Of a stretch of DNA of 53,479 nt, positions 8,974 through 18,748 are shown piece by piece; the first letter of the stretch is position 1; every line of letters starts with the position of its first letter. The position numbers and the translations under genes were made by a program. The notes beneath the pieces were generated by a model, which saw nothing but the letters and a program-made list of their open reading frames with translations, was not told the origin of the DNA and did no database searches. The stretch is from Oscillospiraceae bacterium (lineage in GTDB: Bacteria > Bacillota > Clostridia > UBA1381). Location of the stretch: assembly GCA_015068545.1 (NCBI GenBank), contig SVKH01000002.1, positions 1-53,479 on the forward strand. The letters run 5' to 3'.

Positions 8974-11763
8974 TTATTTCTGCCACATTACATCGTAAAC
9001 AATCTTAGCAGCTTGAGCTCTTGTAAGAGTTGATGTGCTGTCCGCAAGAGTTACGTAGTTTGTCTTGCCACGATATGAACGGCCAAGAATTGTATTAACG
9101 ATACCCTTTGCCTCAGTAACAGTCAGAGTATTGTCCGGATATACATATCTCCTCTTTATAAGCCATCCATCCTCTGTCACTTGTATTGCACCAAGTCTAT
9201 ATGCAATAGCCATTTCTGCATAACCTCTATCGCTCGTTCCTAAGTCATTTATAGAATTTGAAAAGGTTTGAGTAATAGCTCTGTCAGACAACTTCAGACG
9301 AAGTGCATTTATAAGCCAGATACAGAAGTCCCTTCTGGTCACATTGCTTGTTGGATTAAAGGCACTTCCTGTTCCTGTCCATACACCTGTGTACATCATT
9401 ACATTTTCGATTTCCTTTTTGTACTGGTTACTTGCAATGTCTGTGTATAGTGCAGGCATTGTTGCAGAGCCTAGGGAAATCGGTGCAATCTGAGTAGCGG
9501 TAGACGCATTGTCTATTACAATTTCGTAGTTCATAGCCTTATCAGATGCTGCCATGGTGAACTGCTTTCCGCCGGAAACAGATGTAACTGTCTTTGCAGC
9601 ACCACGCTTACCTGATGATGTAAGCGGATATACTGTGATATTGTTATTTGTCTTGATTACAACTGTACCTGTGATTGGCTCTACTAGTACCGGACCTGTT
9701 CCGGCAGTTGTCATAACGATATTTCCTGAGCTATTATCATATACAGCGCCTGTGTTTCTTGATTCACCAAGAACTGTCAGAAGGTTGCTGGAGCTTTGGT
9801 AAAGAGGCTTATTCTCTACTGATGAATATGATACTGTTGCGAAAGGATTATCAATAGTCACCTTAATATCGCTAAGCTCGATAGTCTGACCGCTGATACG
9901 ACCTGTTACAGCCTGTGTCTTTGGTGTATTTATCTTTACGATATTGTTAGTTGTATCGCTTAGGATTTCACCTGTTGTAGAAAGGAACTTGCCGCTTGAT
10001 GCTCCAATCTTTGCTTGATAGATAGCTTCGCTGTCATTTAGCGGATGCTCACCGGTAGGACCATTATATGCTTCGTCAAATACAACACCTGTTTTTCCAA
10101 CAAGACCTATTTGCTTCAAAAGCTTATAGTCATCATCCGAACCGGTCATCTTCTGGTCGTAGATATATGGATCTTTTCCTACAAAACGAATTGGGTAGAA
10201 GCCCTTGTTTGATTCGCTAACGTCTTCTCTTACAAACATTCTTGCTGCATTTGGAAGACCTGCCAAGTTTTCAGGGTTTTCACCAAAGCCAAGCATTGTC
10301 TTTACAAATGTGTTTGTCTGGATGTTTGCGTAATCCTGCTGATTTATTCCACAAGCCCAACAGAACGCGAACGGATGCATACCGTTAAGTGATGCAAATG
10401 CAGGCATAAGAACCATTGACTCTGATCTGTATCTGTCAACAGCTGAGTGGTTCCACTCTGTTATTGTATGCGGAAGTCCGTATACGTTATAAGCAAAGCT
10501 CTCGCCCAGGATACCATATCTTGCATCAGCCATCTGTGCAATCTCCGGACTATCCATTGTGGTGCCATCTTTAAAGTCGTGGCTGGAGCCAAGAGCTGTG
10601 TATGAGTGGTGGTCAACGAAGTCTGTTTCAAGGTTTGAATACAAAATCTGTGTTGGTCTGCCTGTGTTTGTAAAGGCTGTAACACCTGTGATACGACACT
10701 TTACACCAAGGTCATTTCTCAGGTAGTCTATCATTTCTTCAAAGTACGCCTTTTGTACTTCGTCTAGGAACTGAGCACTGTCTACTCGTCTTCCTTCTGA
10801 TATAGCGGTAAAATCCCAGAACTCAATATCGTCATGGAATATACGAACTGTTCCGCTTGCCATACTTTCTCCGGATTGAAGTCCTCTTCCGGCTGTTTTG
10901 TTAGGCTCCATGCATCTTGCCCAAGCTGTAGAAAGCTCAGAATCGCTTGCATACTTTTTCTTTAGCCATTCGTTGAACATTGCCTGAAGCTCTGCTTCGT
11001 AATGCTTTGAACCAAACTGTGATGACGCAACATTAGTGTTGATAAAGTCTTCGTTCTTGGTATCTATCAAAGCAAGAGCCGGATCGTCCTTGATTCTAAG
11101 ACCTGTGTATGGGTTGTAGAAATTAAGCATTTCTGCTGCAATTTCTTTTGTGATTTGCTTTAGATCTTCATTGAAGTAGCTGTACTTCTTAAAACCGTCA
11201 TTAAGGTCTATAAGGTTAGAAAGCTCTTCAAATCTCTGGTCTGCAACCGGTGGTGCTGAAATTGTAAGGTCAAGAAGATAGTAGACACCGCGCTTCTTAA
11301 GCTCGCTCATAAAGAAGCACATTCTGTCCATTATATCGTCTTTTAGCATTCTTCCGCCATCGGATTTTCTGCCCCAGATACTTTCTCTGTAACCGGATTC
11401 TACAAGGTGGAAACGAACTATGTTGTAACCGCTTTGAGCAATTCTTGCTGCCATTTCTTTTGCGTGTTCATAGTCTGCATAAGGAAGAGCCAGTGATACG
11501 TTCACACCGTTGAAGCGGATATCGGTACCATCTTCAAATACAAAGCGTGTGCCGTCTGTTTCTGTTAAGAATCCGTGCTTTCCTGCCGGTGCATCAAGAA
11601 TGTTTGATGCATCAAGCGCTGTTCCTGCTACATCTGCTGCCTTCGGAAATTCATACACGAACCAGCTTGATGTATCAGGGTTTAAATCATTTTGCGCTGC
11701 AAATGATGTGCTCATTCCTGCCATAAGAGATACGGCAAGTAGTAAAGATATTATTTTTTTCAT
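8974..11763 (-). CDS. Secreted GH5-like (clan GH-A) glycosidase with C-terminal SLH-type region
   Basis: Signal peptide; PAGKHGFL...DGTDIRFNGVN; candidate acid/base in IDTKNED and nucleophile in TITEWNH; C-terminal YTDIASNQYKKEIENVMMY... SLH-like. Confidence 0.75.
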   Translation of the reverse strand: MKKIISLLLAVSLMAGMSTSFAAQNDLNPDTSSWFVYEFPKAADVAGTALDASNILDAPAGKHGFLTETDGTRFVFEDGTDIRFNGVNVSLALPYADYEHAKEMAARIAQSGYNIVRFHLVESGYRESIWGRKSDGGRMLKDDIMDRMCFFMSELKKRGVYYLLDLTISAPPVADQRFEELSNLIDLNDGFKKYSYFNEDLKQITKEIAAEMLNFYNPYTGLRIKDDPALALIDTKNEDFINTNVASSQFGSKHYEAELQAMFNEWLKKKYASDSELSTAWARCMEPNKTAGRGLQSGESMASGTVRIFHDDIEFWDFTAISEGRRVDSAQFLDEVQKAYFEEMIDYLRNDLGVKCRITGVTAFTNTGRPTQILYSNLETDFVDHHSYTALGSSHDFKDGTTMDSPEIAQMADARYGILGESFAYNVYGLPHTITEWNHSAVDRYRSESMVLMPAFASLNGMHPFAFCWACGINQQDYANIQTNTFVKTMLGFGENPENLAGLPNAARMFVREDVSESNKGFYPIRFVGKDPYIYDQKMTGSDDDYKLLKQIGLVGKTGVVFDEAYNGPTGEHPLNDSEAIYQAKIGASSGKFLSTTGEILSDTTNNIVKINTPKTQAVTGRISGQTIELSDIKVTIDNPFATVSYSSVENKPLYQSSSNLLTVLGESRNTGAVYDNSSGNIVMTTAGTGPVLVEPITGTVVIKTNNNITVYPLTSSGKRGAAKTVTSVSGGKQFTMAASDKAMNYEIVIDNASTATQIAPISLGSATMPALYTDIASNQYKKEIENVMMYTGVWTGTGSAFNPTSNVTRRDFCIWLINALRLKLSDRAITQTFSNSINDLGTSDRGYAEMAIAYRLGAIQVTEDGWLIKRRYVYPDNTLTVTEAKGIVNTILGRSYRGKTNYVTLADSTSTLTRAQAAKIVYDVMWQK

Positions 11764-11776
11764 AATCCTGTACCTC

Positions 11777-14700
11777 CTATAACTTAATTACTTCAGAACG
11801 TGGGATGAGCTTTAGCTCGTCGTCCCAAACATAAATCTGAATTTTATCTCCGGAAGGAGCTTGCACATCATTGAATGTAACAGTGTTTGTTCCCTTTGCA
11901 AGAGATTTTTCTACTGAGTTTGCATATACTATTCTGCCGTCTGTGCCAAGCACTACGAAGAATACTCTTGTACCAACTACTTCCTCTTCTGTAAGAAGCT
12001 CAACTGTAACAGATGTTGCTGCTGTGATATTTGATGTTGTAACAACCTCTCCGTTTTGGTTTACCGGAGATTTTACAATCTGTACAGGGTTTTCACTTTG
12101 CGGAGATGATACAAATCCCATCGCTTCACTTTGTGTTGAACCGCTTACTACAAGATAGTTGATCTTAGCCATAAAGTCAACTACAAATGGACCTGTGTAC
12201 TGTGTAGATGATGTACTTGGTGTAGTTCCGTTTGTTGTGTAGTAGATAGTAGCGTCTGGTGTGTTTGGTGTAAGAACGCATCTTGTGAAACCGTCTTCAT
12301 CAATCATCCAGCTTACTGTTATGTGTAGCGGCTCCGGCTCGCTGTCATCAGTTGCCTTTACCCAGATATATTTCTTCTCGGTAGCATTCTGGCGAAGGCT
12401 GTCAAGTGAGAAGCTTGTTGTACCTGAACCATAGCTATCATAAGATTTTGATGAGTTATAGTATGAGTTTACTACATCACCCTGCATTACCTGACCTGCA
12501 ACAGCACCATTCATGCTGTCATTATAGCTCATATCATAGTCAGAATATGAATTGTCTACGTTACCCTCGATACTTCCTGCGATACCGCCGTGGTATACTG
12601 TGCCGTAATCTGTTACGTTTACAGTACCTTCAAAGCATGAGTCAACAACTTCACCCTTCATTCTTCCTACAACACCGCCGGAAACTTCCATAGGATATCC
12701 GCTTTCGTCATTTTCGGTGGCAACCAATGCCATCTTCGAATTAGAGCCTGAAACTGTTCCTTCTGCCTTACCGCAGATACCGCCTACTGTTGTGCTTACA
12801 TACTCACCTGCTGCATTTACTGTAAGTGTACCTGTTGTATGACAACCCTTTACTGTTCCTTCAAAATCACCTGCGATACCGCCGGCTGATGCCACCGGAG
12901 AGGCAATTGTAATTGTTCCATTAAATACGCAGTTTTCTATTACTGCATTGTTTCTGCCGTATCCTGCGATACCGCCTGCGTACACGCCCTTGCCCCTTGT
13001 TTCGTTTAGGGTGTACTCTGCGCCAGTTACGGTCAGATTGTAGATTCCGGCACCGTCAACGTAACCGAACAATCCGTTATATTCGTTTCCGTTTCCGTTC
13101 ATCTTAAGGCCGGAAAGTGTGTGTCCGTTACCCTCAAAGGTTCCGGTAAATGCGTTCGCCTTGCAGTTTCCTATCGGTGACCATACACCTGTCATTTCGA
13201 TGTCATTCATCAAGCGATAGTGCTTATCCGGCTGATAACGTATTCTGTTAAGCTCTGCCTGAGTTGTAATTAGATATGGTGATGCAGCGGTTCCGTTGCC
13301 TTCACCGAAGAACTCATGTTCACCAAGCACAGGCTTGATGGTAGGATAATCTGAACCCGATTCAAACACCCAGAATGTGTCAAAATCCCAGTTTGCATAA
13401 GTTTCCTTACTCTTCAGATTATTTGTTGTTACCTGATAACCCCCCTCACTTGTTGTTGCTTTAACTCCATAACAATCCTTAACATATCCGCCGTTGTTGT
13501 ATGTAATACCGTCTATGTTTATGGAACTTGCATTAATTGTTGCCTTTGAATATGATGTTTCGATACTTCCTGTATTAGTACCCGCTAATCCCGCAGCATT
13601 GTAACCCTTTACAGAACCACCGATATTGTAGCAGTTTTCGATTGCGCCTGTGTTTTTACCTGCTATACCACCTGTGGTAATTCCGCCGTCAATAGTGCCT
13701 ATAAGAGAAGAGTGCGAACCGGACAGACATACAAATCCTCCGTCATTTACACCAACAACACCGCCAAAGTATCTTTCACGACCATTAAGGTCTACATAAT
13801 ATATACTTGATTTTGAATCAGTTAGCGTACCTTGTGAGCTCTTCATTTTACTTCCTGTTTTGCTAACTGCACGGCTAATTATTCCGCCTTCGTTATAACC
13901 ACAGATTCCACCGAATACGTCCGCAGAAACTTCTACGCTGTTGTGGGTAAAATAGCTGTTTAGTATTGAGCTTGATTCTACATTTGAAACTGTGCCCTTG
14001 TTGTATCCTACGATACCGCCGCCGTATGCCTTGTAAGAATGGTGCAGATTGTTTTTGATACCACCGGAAATTTCTGTGGTATTTGATATACAGCCATCGA
14101 TAGTTCCGTAGTTGTAACCGCAAACACCACCAAAGTCAGCAAAATCGAAACGGTAGGAATCGTCAGAACCTTCGATAACAGACTTTACACGAGCCTGATT
14201 TGCATTGGAGTTAGTTACTGTTCCGCCGTTACTTCCAACTACACCGCCGGCATAAGCATAGCCCATGCTGGTAGCATATTTTGACCATACATAAATCTCG
14301 CCTGAGCCGTTACAATCACTGATGATACCGCCTTTTCTGTTATCACCTACGATACCGCCGCCGGAAGCTGAGCCGTAATCGCAAGTTGCTCTTATTAGCG
14401 TAGCATACACGTTTGTACAGCCTGTTACTGTACCTTCGTTAAGACCAGCTATACCACCTGAGTAACAGTCTGCCCTTGTTGGGACTGCACTGTATGTTGT
14501 AGTGTTACTAGCCTGAACTGATACTTCGTTGGTACAGTTTGATATTGTACCCTTGTTGTATCCGCAAACACCGCCGTTTGCACTAAAAAATAGCTGATTT
14601 TCAACATTCAGGTAACCCTGAGTAGTACAGCCGGAAACGTTTCCTTCGTTACATCCCACAAGTATTCCTGTGAAGTTTGGACAAGAGTCTATCCAGTGTC

Positions 14701-15106
14701 CTATACCTGCATCCCAACCTTCTCCCGTTGGAACAGCTGCTTCTACAATAAGGTCTTTTATAGTACCCTTATTGTATCCAAACAGACCAACGTAAGGAGT
14801 TCCTGCGTTGAATGTTCCCTGATAATGCGTTGTCAGGTTACTGATTGTCTTTCCGTTTCCGTTGAATGTACCGGCAAAAGGATGCGCCTTTGTACCAACC
14901 GGTACCCAGCTTACGCTCTCCATATCCAGGTCACTTGCTAATGTTACTGTACTGCCGGCAAAGGTGTCACCGGCATTTACCTGATTTGCAAAGGCTACAA
15001 ATCCTGCTGTATCACTGATAGTCAGATCAGCAGCGTTTGCAACTGTGTGCAGTGACATTAAAAGACCCAGTGAAAGAAGTAAGCTGAATTTTTTTAGTGA
15101 ATTCAT
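11777..15106 (-). CDS. Secreted GLUG-repeat protein with chitobiase/hexosaminidase C-terminal-like domain
   Basis: Signal peptide; many GG(I/V)(C/A)GYNxGTIxxC repeats; PDATIYYTTNGTTPSTSSTQYTGPF. Confidence 0.8.
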   Translation of the reverse strand: MNSLKKFSLLLSLGLLMSLHTVANAADLTISDTAGFVAFANQVNAGDTFAGSTVTLASDLDMESVSWVPVGTKAHPFAGTFNGNGKTISNLTTHYQGTFNAGTPYVGLFGYNKGTIKDLIVEAAVPTGEGWDAGIGHWIDSCPNFTGILVGCNEGNVSGCTTQGYLNVENQLFFSANGGVCGYNKGTISNCTNEVSVQASNTTTYSAVPTRADCYSGGIAGLNEGTVTGCTNVYATLIRATCDYGSASGGGIVGDNRKGGIISDCNGSGEIYVWSKYATSMGYAYAGGVVGSNGGTVTNSNANQARVKSVIEGSDDSYRFDFADFGGVCGYNYGTIDGCISNTTEISGGIKNNLHHSYKAYGGGIVGYNKGTVSNVESSSILNSYFTHNSVEVSADVFGGICGYNEGGIISRAVSKTGSKMKSSQGTLTDSKSSIYYVDLNGRERYFGGVVGVNDGGFVCLSGSHSSLIGTIDGGITTGGIAGKNTGAIENCYNIGGSVKGYNAAGLAGTNTGSIETSYSKATINASSINIDGITYNNGGYVKDCYGVKATTSEGGYQVTTNNLKSKETYANWDFDTFWVFESGSDYPTIKPVLGEHEFFGEGNGTAASPYLITTQAELNRIRYQPDKHYRLMNDIEMTGVWSPIGNCKANAFTGTFEGNGHTLSGLKMNGNGNEYNGLFGYVDGAGIYNLTVTGAEYTLNETRGKGVYAGGIAGYGRNNAVIENCVFNGTITIASPVASAGGIAGDFEGTVKGCHTTGTLTVNAAGEYVSTTVGGICGKAEGTVSGSNSKMALVATENDESGYPMEVSGGVVGRMKGEVVDSCFEGTVNVTDYGTVYHGGIAGSIEGNVDNSYSDYDMSYNDSMNGAVAGQVMQGDVVNSYYNSSKSYDSYGSGTTSFSLDSLRQNATEKKYIWVKATDDSEPEPLHITVSWMIDEDGFTRCVLTPNTPDATIYYTTNGTTPSTSSTQYTGPFVVDFMAKINYLVVSGSTQSEAMGFVSSPQSENPVQIVKSPVNQNGEVVTTSNITAATSVTVELLTEEEVVGTRVFFVVLGTDGRIVYANSVEKSLAKGTNTVTFNDVQAPSGDKIQIYVWDDELKLIPRSEVIKL

Positions 15107-15247
15107 AAATACATCTCCGTTCTTTTATGGAATTTTATTCCATTTTTTTATTTTTTCTAACTTGTTTTAGATAGGCGAAAACACGGCAATGGGATTTCCG
15201 CGTAGAAACCCCTTTCCGTGCCATTATATATCGCCACCCAGTTTACA

Positions 15248-18200
15248 TTATTTCCAAAGAATATTATAAACTGCTATACACAAATCTCCTCTTGTAAGAT
15301 TTGCCTGAGGATTAAATGTATTTCTGTTTTCTGTGTATCCTAACCTTATCATCTCATCAATAGATGATTTTGCGTATGATGATATCTCATCATAATCGCT
15401 ATAAGATACTGTTTCTCCCGGATTCTTTGTTCGTTTCTTGAGTGATTTATCCAGTGCGTTCTTAAGCACTACAAAGAAATCTTCTCTTGATACAGGCTCA
15501 TCCGGACGGAAGCTTCCGCTGGCATCACCCTTTACATAGCCGTTTACATAGGCTGCAACTGCTGCTTTATAGTACGGGTGAGTATCGTCTATATCTGTGA
15601 ACGGATTTTCTGTTTCGCCAGCAAAACCAAGTAACGTATTGATTAGACTAACAGCCTGACCACGACTTACAGATTGCTCCGGAGCGATACGTCCCGGTGC
15701 TACTTCCTTAACATATCCTTGAAGGAATGTTCTTTCTATTTCCTTCTTGTATGGTTCGTATTCGCCAAGGTCTGTGAACAAGTCACCAAGATTTACTTCC
15801 TTTATAAATGAAATCTTTTCATTTTCCGGGTTATCCTGTGCCTTGCTTACACGAACTATTTCGTAGTTCATAACCTGATCTTCAATAGAAGTAGTGAACT
15901 TTGTATAGCCTTCTTCGGTTCGCTCGGTACTGATTTCTGCCTTTCTTTGTCCGTCATATCCGATAGAGTATACCTTGTATCTGTTCTTGTTCTTGATTGT
16001 GAATGTACCTACAATTGGTTCAATTATCATAGGACCTTCACAGTTTGACAAGAATTCTGTACAGGTTTCGTTCATAGTAAGAGTGATAGGTCTTGCATCT
16101 CCCACAAGAGTTAGAAGCATGCTGTCTGTATTATGAATATTTTCCGTTTCTGACAGTGATGACAATGTAACTGTTGAGAACTCATTCTCAACTTCGAAGA
16201 TTACGTCGTTTAGTTCCACCCTGTCTACAAAACCTGCGGCAGCCTGAGTATTTTCTGTATTGATTAGGTACAATCCCTCATTTACATCAAGCATTATTTC
16301 GTCTGTATGAGAAATATATCTGCCGGTCTTATCACCATGGAGCTTCATCTTTGCAATCTCGTTGTCGTTTATGGATTCGTCATATGCAACATTGTCATAT
16401 AAAGCTCCTGACTTACCGCTCCAAGCAAACGTAGGATCTAGCGTAATAGTTTGATTTGAGCGGTGGTATACCTCTTCGCCTCGGAATCTCATAGGATAGA
16501 AGCTCTTAGTAGCAGGAGTGATGTCTCCTCTTAAATACATTTGCGCAATAGACGGGAACGCATGAACAGCTTCCGGTCTATCCATCAAGGAGTGCTGGTT
16601 AAGTGGGAATTTTTCACTATCCTGCTCTGCCACTCTGGAATTGTATTCACAAGTGTGATCCCAAACGAACAGTACAGGTCCCCAGTTATGGAATGCTCCC
16701 CAAGCTCCCATCATTAGGTTAAGCTCTGAACGGTACGGATTTGGCATACCTGCATCCCATTCTGTTTGCAAGTACGGTATTCCGTATGTATCACTTGCCA
16801 CAAATACCTTAAAGTTATGTAGGTTTCTATCCTTTACCGTTGGTGCAGGAGTTCCACTCACTTTTGTTCCATACTGCAAATGCTCACCGTTACCTGTTAG
16901 CAAGTAGAAGTAACTCTGCATAGAAATGAAGTCGTTTTGCATCATATTTGAGTAGTGACTTGGTCTATCCTCATAGCCTGCCGTAAACAGGGTTGATCCC
17001 TGTAGCATAGCACGAGGCGCCCATTGCCTTACCGTTTCAAATCTTTCCTTAAAGTTGGTTTCCTGCATATCTGCAAGGAATGCAACGTTATCAAGATGAC
17101 GCTTATCGTTAAGTCTCTTACGCTTAGCTGCCGCATAAAGCTTTACTGTTCCTAAAGTCTGGTCTTCATCCTCTTCCAGTGCCATATTGTCACTTAAGGG
17201 ATCTGCCCATGCAGCCTCTAGGGCTGCTCTTGTAGGGTACTTTTTAAGTAACCATTCATTGTACAGCTTGTTCATTCTAGGATAGTAGTAATCCCATTCC
17301 TCGAAGTTGGTAGCCATAAAGATACCACTTTCGTTATAAAGGGAAGCCCATAATAGGCATGGATCCTCGCCGATTGTCATTCCTGTATATGGATTGTAGT
17401 AGGAAAGGATGTTTTCTGCTATCTTGTCATTTAGCTTTATAACCTCTTCGTCAAAGAAGTTAGGACCTCTCGTCGACATTCCAAGCTTTTCTTCATCCTG
17501 GAAGTTGTTGTCCTTCCATGTTGTTCCGGCTGTATTTGTAAGGTCCATACCAATGTATATACCTTCTTTTTTCAGACAGTAGATGAAGTAACAGAAGCGG
17601 TCCATGAATCTTTTTGAAACATATCCGGATCTTCTGGTAGTTCCGCCAAGGTTATCTACGCCGGCATATATATCTGAACCCATCTGCGGAATATGGAAAC
17701 GACAGGTATTAAAGCCCATCTGAGCTATACGTTTTGCATTCTTTTCCGCTTCGTCATAATCCGGATACCAAGCACGGTAGGAAATGTTAAGTCCCCAAAC
17801 ATTAAAATCTGTTCCGTCATCAAAGACAAGGTCTTCACCCTTGGCATTGATATAGCCATGCTTTCCTGCAGGGGCATCAAGATATCTGGACATATCTATA
17901 GGTGAACCCGCTATGATATCGGAGTCCTCACATGGGGTATACGCATACCAGCCGGTTGTGTCCGGATTACCGATATCCACCTTCTCTATTTGAGGAAGGT
18001 ATGGACCGGCATCAGTAAGGGTGATACCTGCAATACACAGGTATGGCCCTACACCTATTGTTTTTGCTACAATTTTTGTAATTTTCTTATCCGGATACGG
18101 ATTTTGTACCGGGAAAATAGCAAGAGATACAAGGGATGAATCGTTGTAATCTTCCCAACCTATGATGGCGTTTTCCGATTCTGAGTGTCCCCACCAGTTA

Positions 18201-18721
18201 AATACTTCGTCACCACCGGAAACTGGCATTTCGTGCTCTGTGCCATCCTCATACACAAATGTATATGAGCCTACATCCTCCTTGGCAGAGAGCCATGGTG
18301 ATGCGTGTAGGAAATAAACACCTGCACACTTTTCATTTACCGGCACCTCTACTTCAAGAGGTACGGTCTGGTCATTTTGACCTCTTAGTACTATTGCAGA
18401 CTTTCCGCCATTTGAGTTTGGCTCGATAATATCGAACTTAACTCCAAGGTACTCTGTTACACCTCTGTCCTTGTAGCAGGACATATCGTTAAGAGGACCC
18501 TGATCGGCCCATCCGCCAACACCGTCTGATGCTGCATCGTCGGCAAAGCCTCTGTTTACTACACCTCGCATATCAACGTAGGTGAAGGTTTGCTTGTAGT
18601 TTTTGTACTGGTCTACCATAACCTTTTCAACAGCCGCTGAGGCAGAAAAAGGAATGCATGGTAGCAACGACAGCGTCAGCAACGTTGCTGTTAGCTTTTT
18701 TATAAAGTTTTTCTTTGCCAT
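15248..18721 (-). CDS. Secreted GH5-like glycosidase with three C-terminal SLH domains
   Basis: Signal peptide; PAGKHGYI...DGTDFNVWGLNISY; LYNES and LQTEWD; SLH repeats FTDIDDTHPYYKAAVAAYVNGYVKGDASGSFRPDEPVSRED. Confidence 0.8.
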   Translation of the reverse strand: MAKKNFIKKLTATLLTLSLLPCIPFSASAAVEKVMVDQYKNYKQTFTYVDMRGVVNRGFADDAASDGVGGWADQGPLNDMSCYKDRGVTEYLGVKFDIIEPNSNGGKSAIVLRGQNDQTVPLEVEVPVNEKCAGVYFLHASPWLSAKEDVGSYTFVYEDGTEHEMPVSGGDEVFNWWGHSESENAIIGWEDYNDSSLVSLAIFPVQNPYPDKKITKIVAKTIGVGPYLCIAGITLTDAGPYLPQIEKVDIGNPDTTGWYAYTPCEDSDIIAGSPIDMSRYLDAPAGKHGYINAKGEDLVFDDGTDFNVWGLNISYRAWYPDYDEAEKNAKRIAQMGFNTCRFHIPQMGSDIYAGVDNLGGTTRRSGYVSKRFMDRFCYFIYCLKKEGIYIGMDLTNTAGTTWKDNNFQDEEKLGMSTRGPNFFDEEVIKLNDKIAENILSYYNPYTGMTIGEDPCLLWASLYNESGIFMATNFEEWDYYYPRMNKLYNEWLLKKYPTRAALEAAWADPLSDNMALEEDEDQTLGTVKLYAAAKRKRLNDKRHLDNVAFLADMQETNFKERFETVRQWAPRAMLQGSTLFTAGYEDRPSHYSNMMQNDFISMQSYFYLLTGNGEHLQYGTKVSGTPAPTVKDRNLHNFKVFVASDTYGIPYLQTEWDAGMPNPYRSELNLMMGAWGAFHNWGPVLFVWDHTCEYNSRVAEQDSEKFPLNQHSLMDRPEAVHAFPSIAQMYLRGDITPATKSFYPMRFRGEEVYHRSNQTITLDPTFAWSGKSGALYDNVAYDESINDNEIAKMKLHGDKTGRYISHTDEIMLDVNEGLYLINTENTQAAAGFVDRVELNDVIFEVENEFSTVTLSSLSETENIHNTDSMLLTLVGDARPITLTMNETCTEFLSNCEGPMIIEPIVGTFTIKNKNRYKVYSIGYDGQRKAEISTERTEEGYTKFTTSIEDQVMNYEIVRVSKAQDNPENEKISFIKEVNLGDLFTDLGEYEPYKKEIERTFLQGYVKEVAPGRIAPEQSVSRGQAVSLINTLLGFAGETENPFTDIDDTHPYYKAAVAAYVNGYVKGDASGSFRPDEPVSREDFFVVLKNALDKSLKKRTKNPGETVSYSDYDEISSYAKSSIDEMIRLGYTENRNTFNPQANLTRGDLCIAVYNILWK

Positions 18722-18748
18722 ATAATATTCCTTTCTGAATCCTCCGGG

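Noticed and set aside
15128-15142. TGGAATTTTATTCCA followed by T-run as a plus-strand terminator
   Set aside because: No plus-strand gene ends here; weak AT stem likely coincidental or part of the minus-strand leader.
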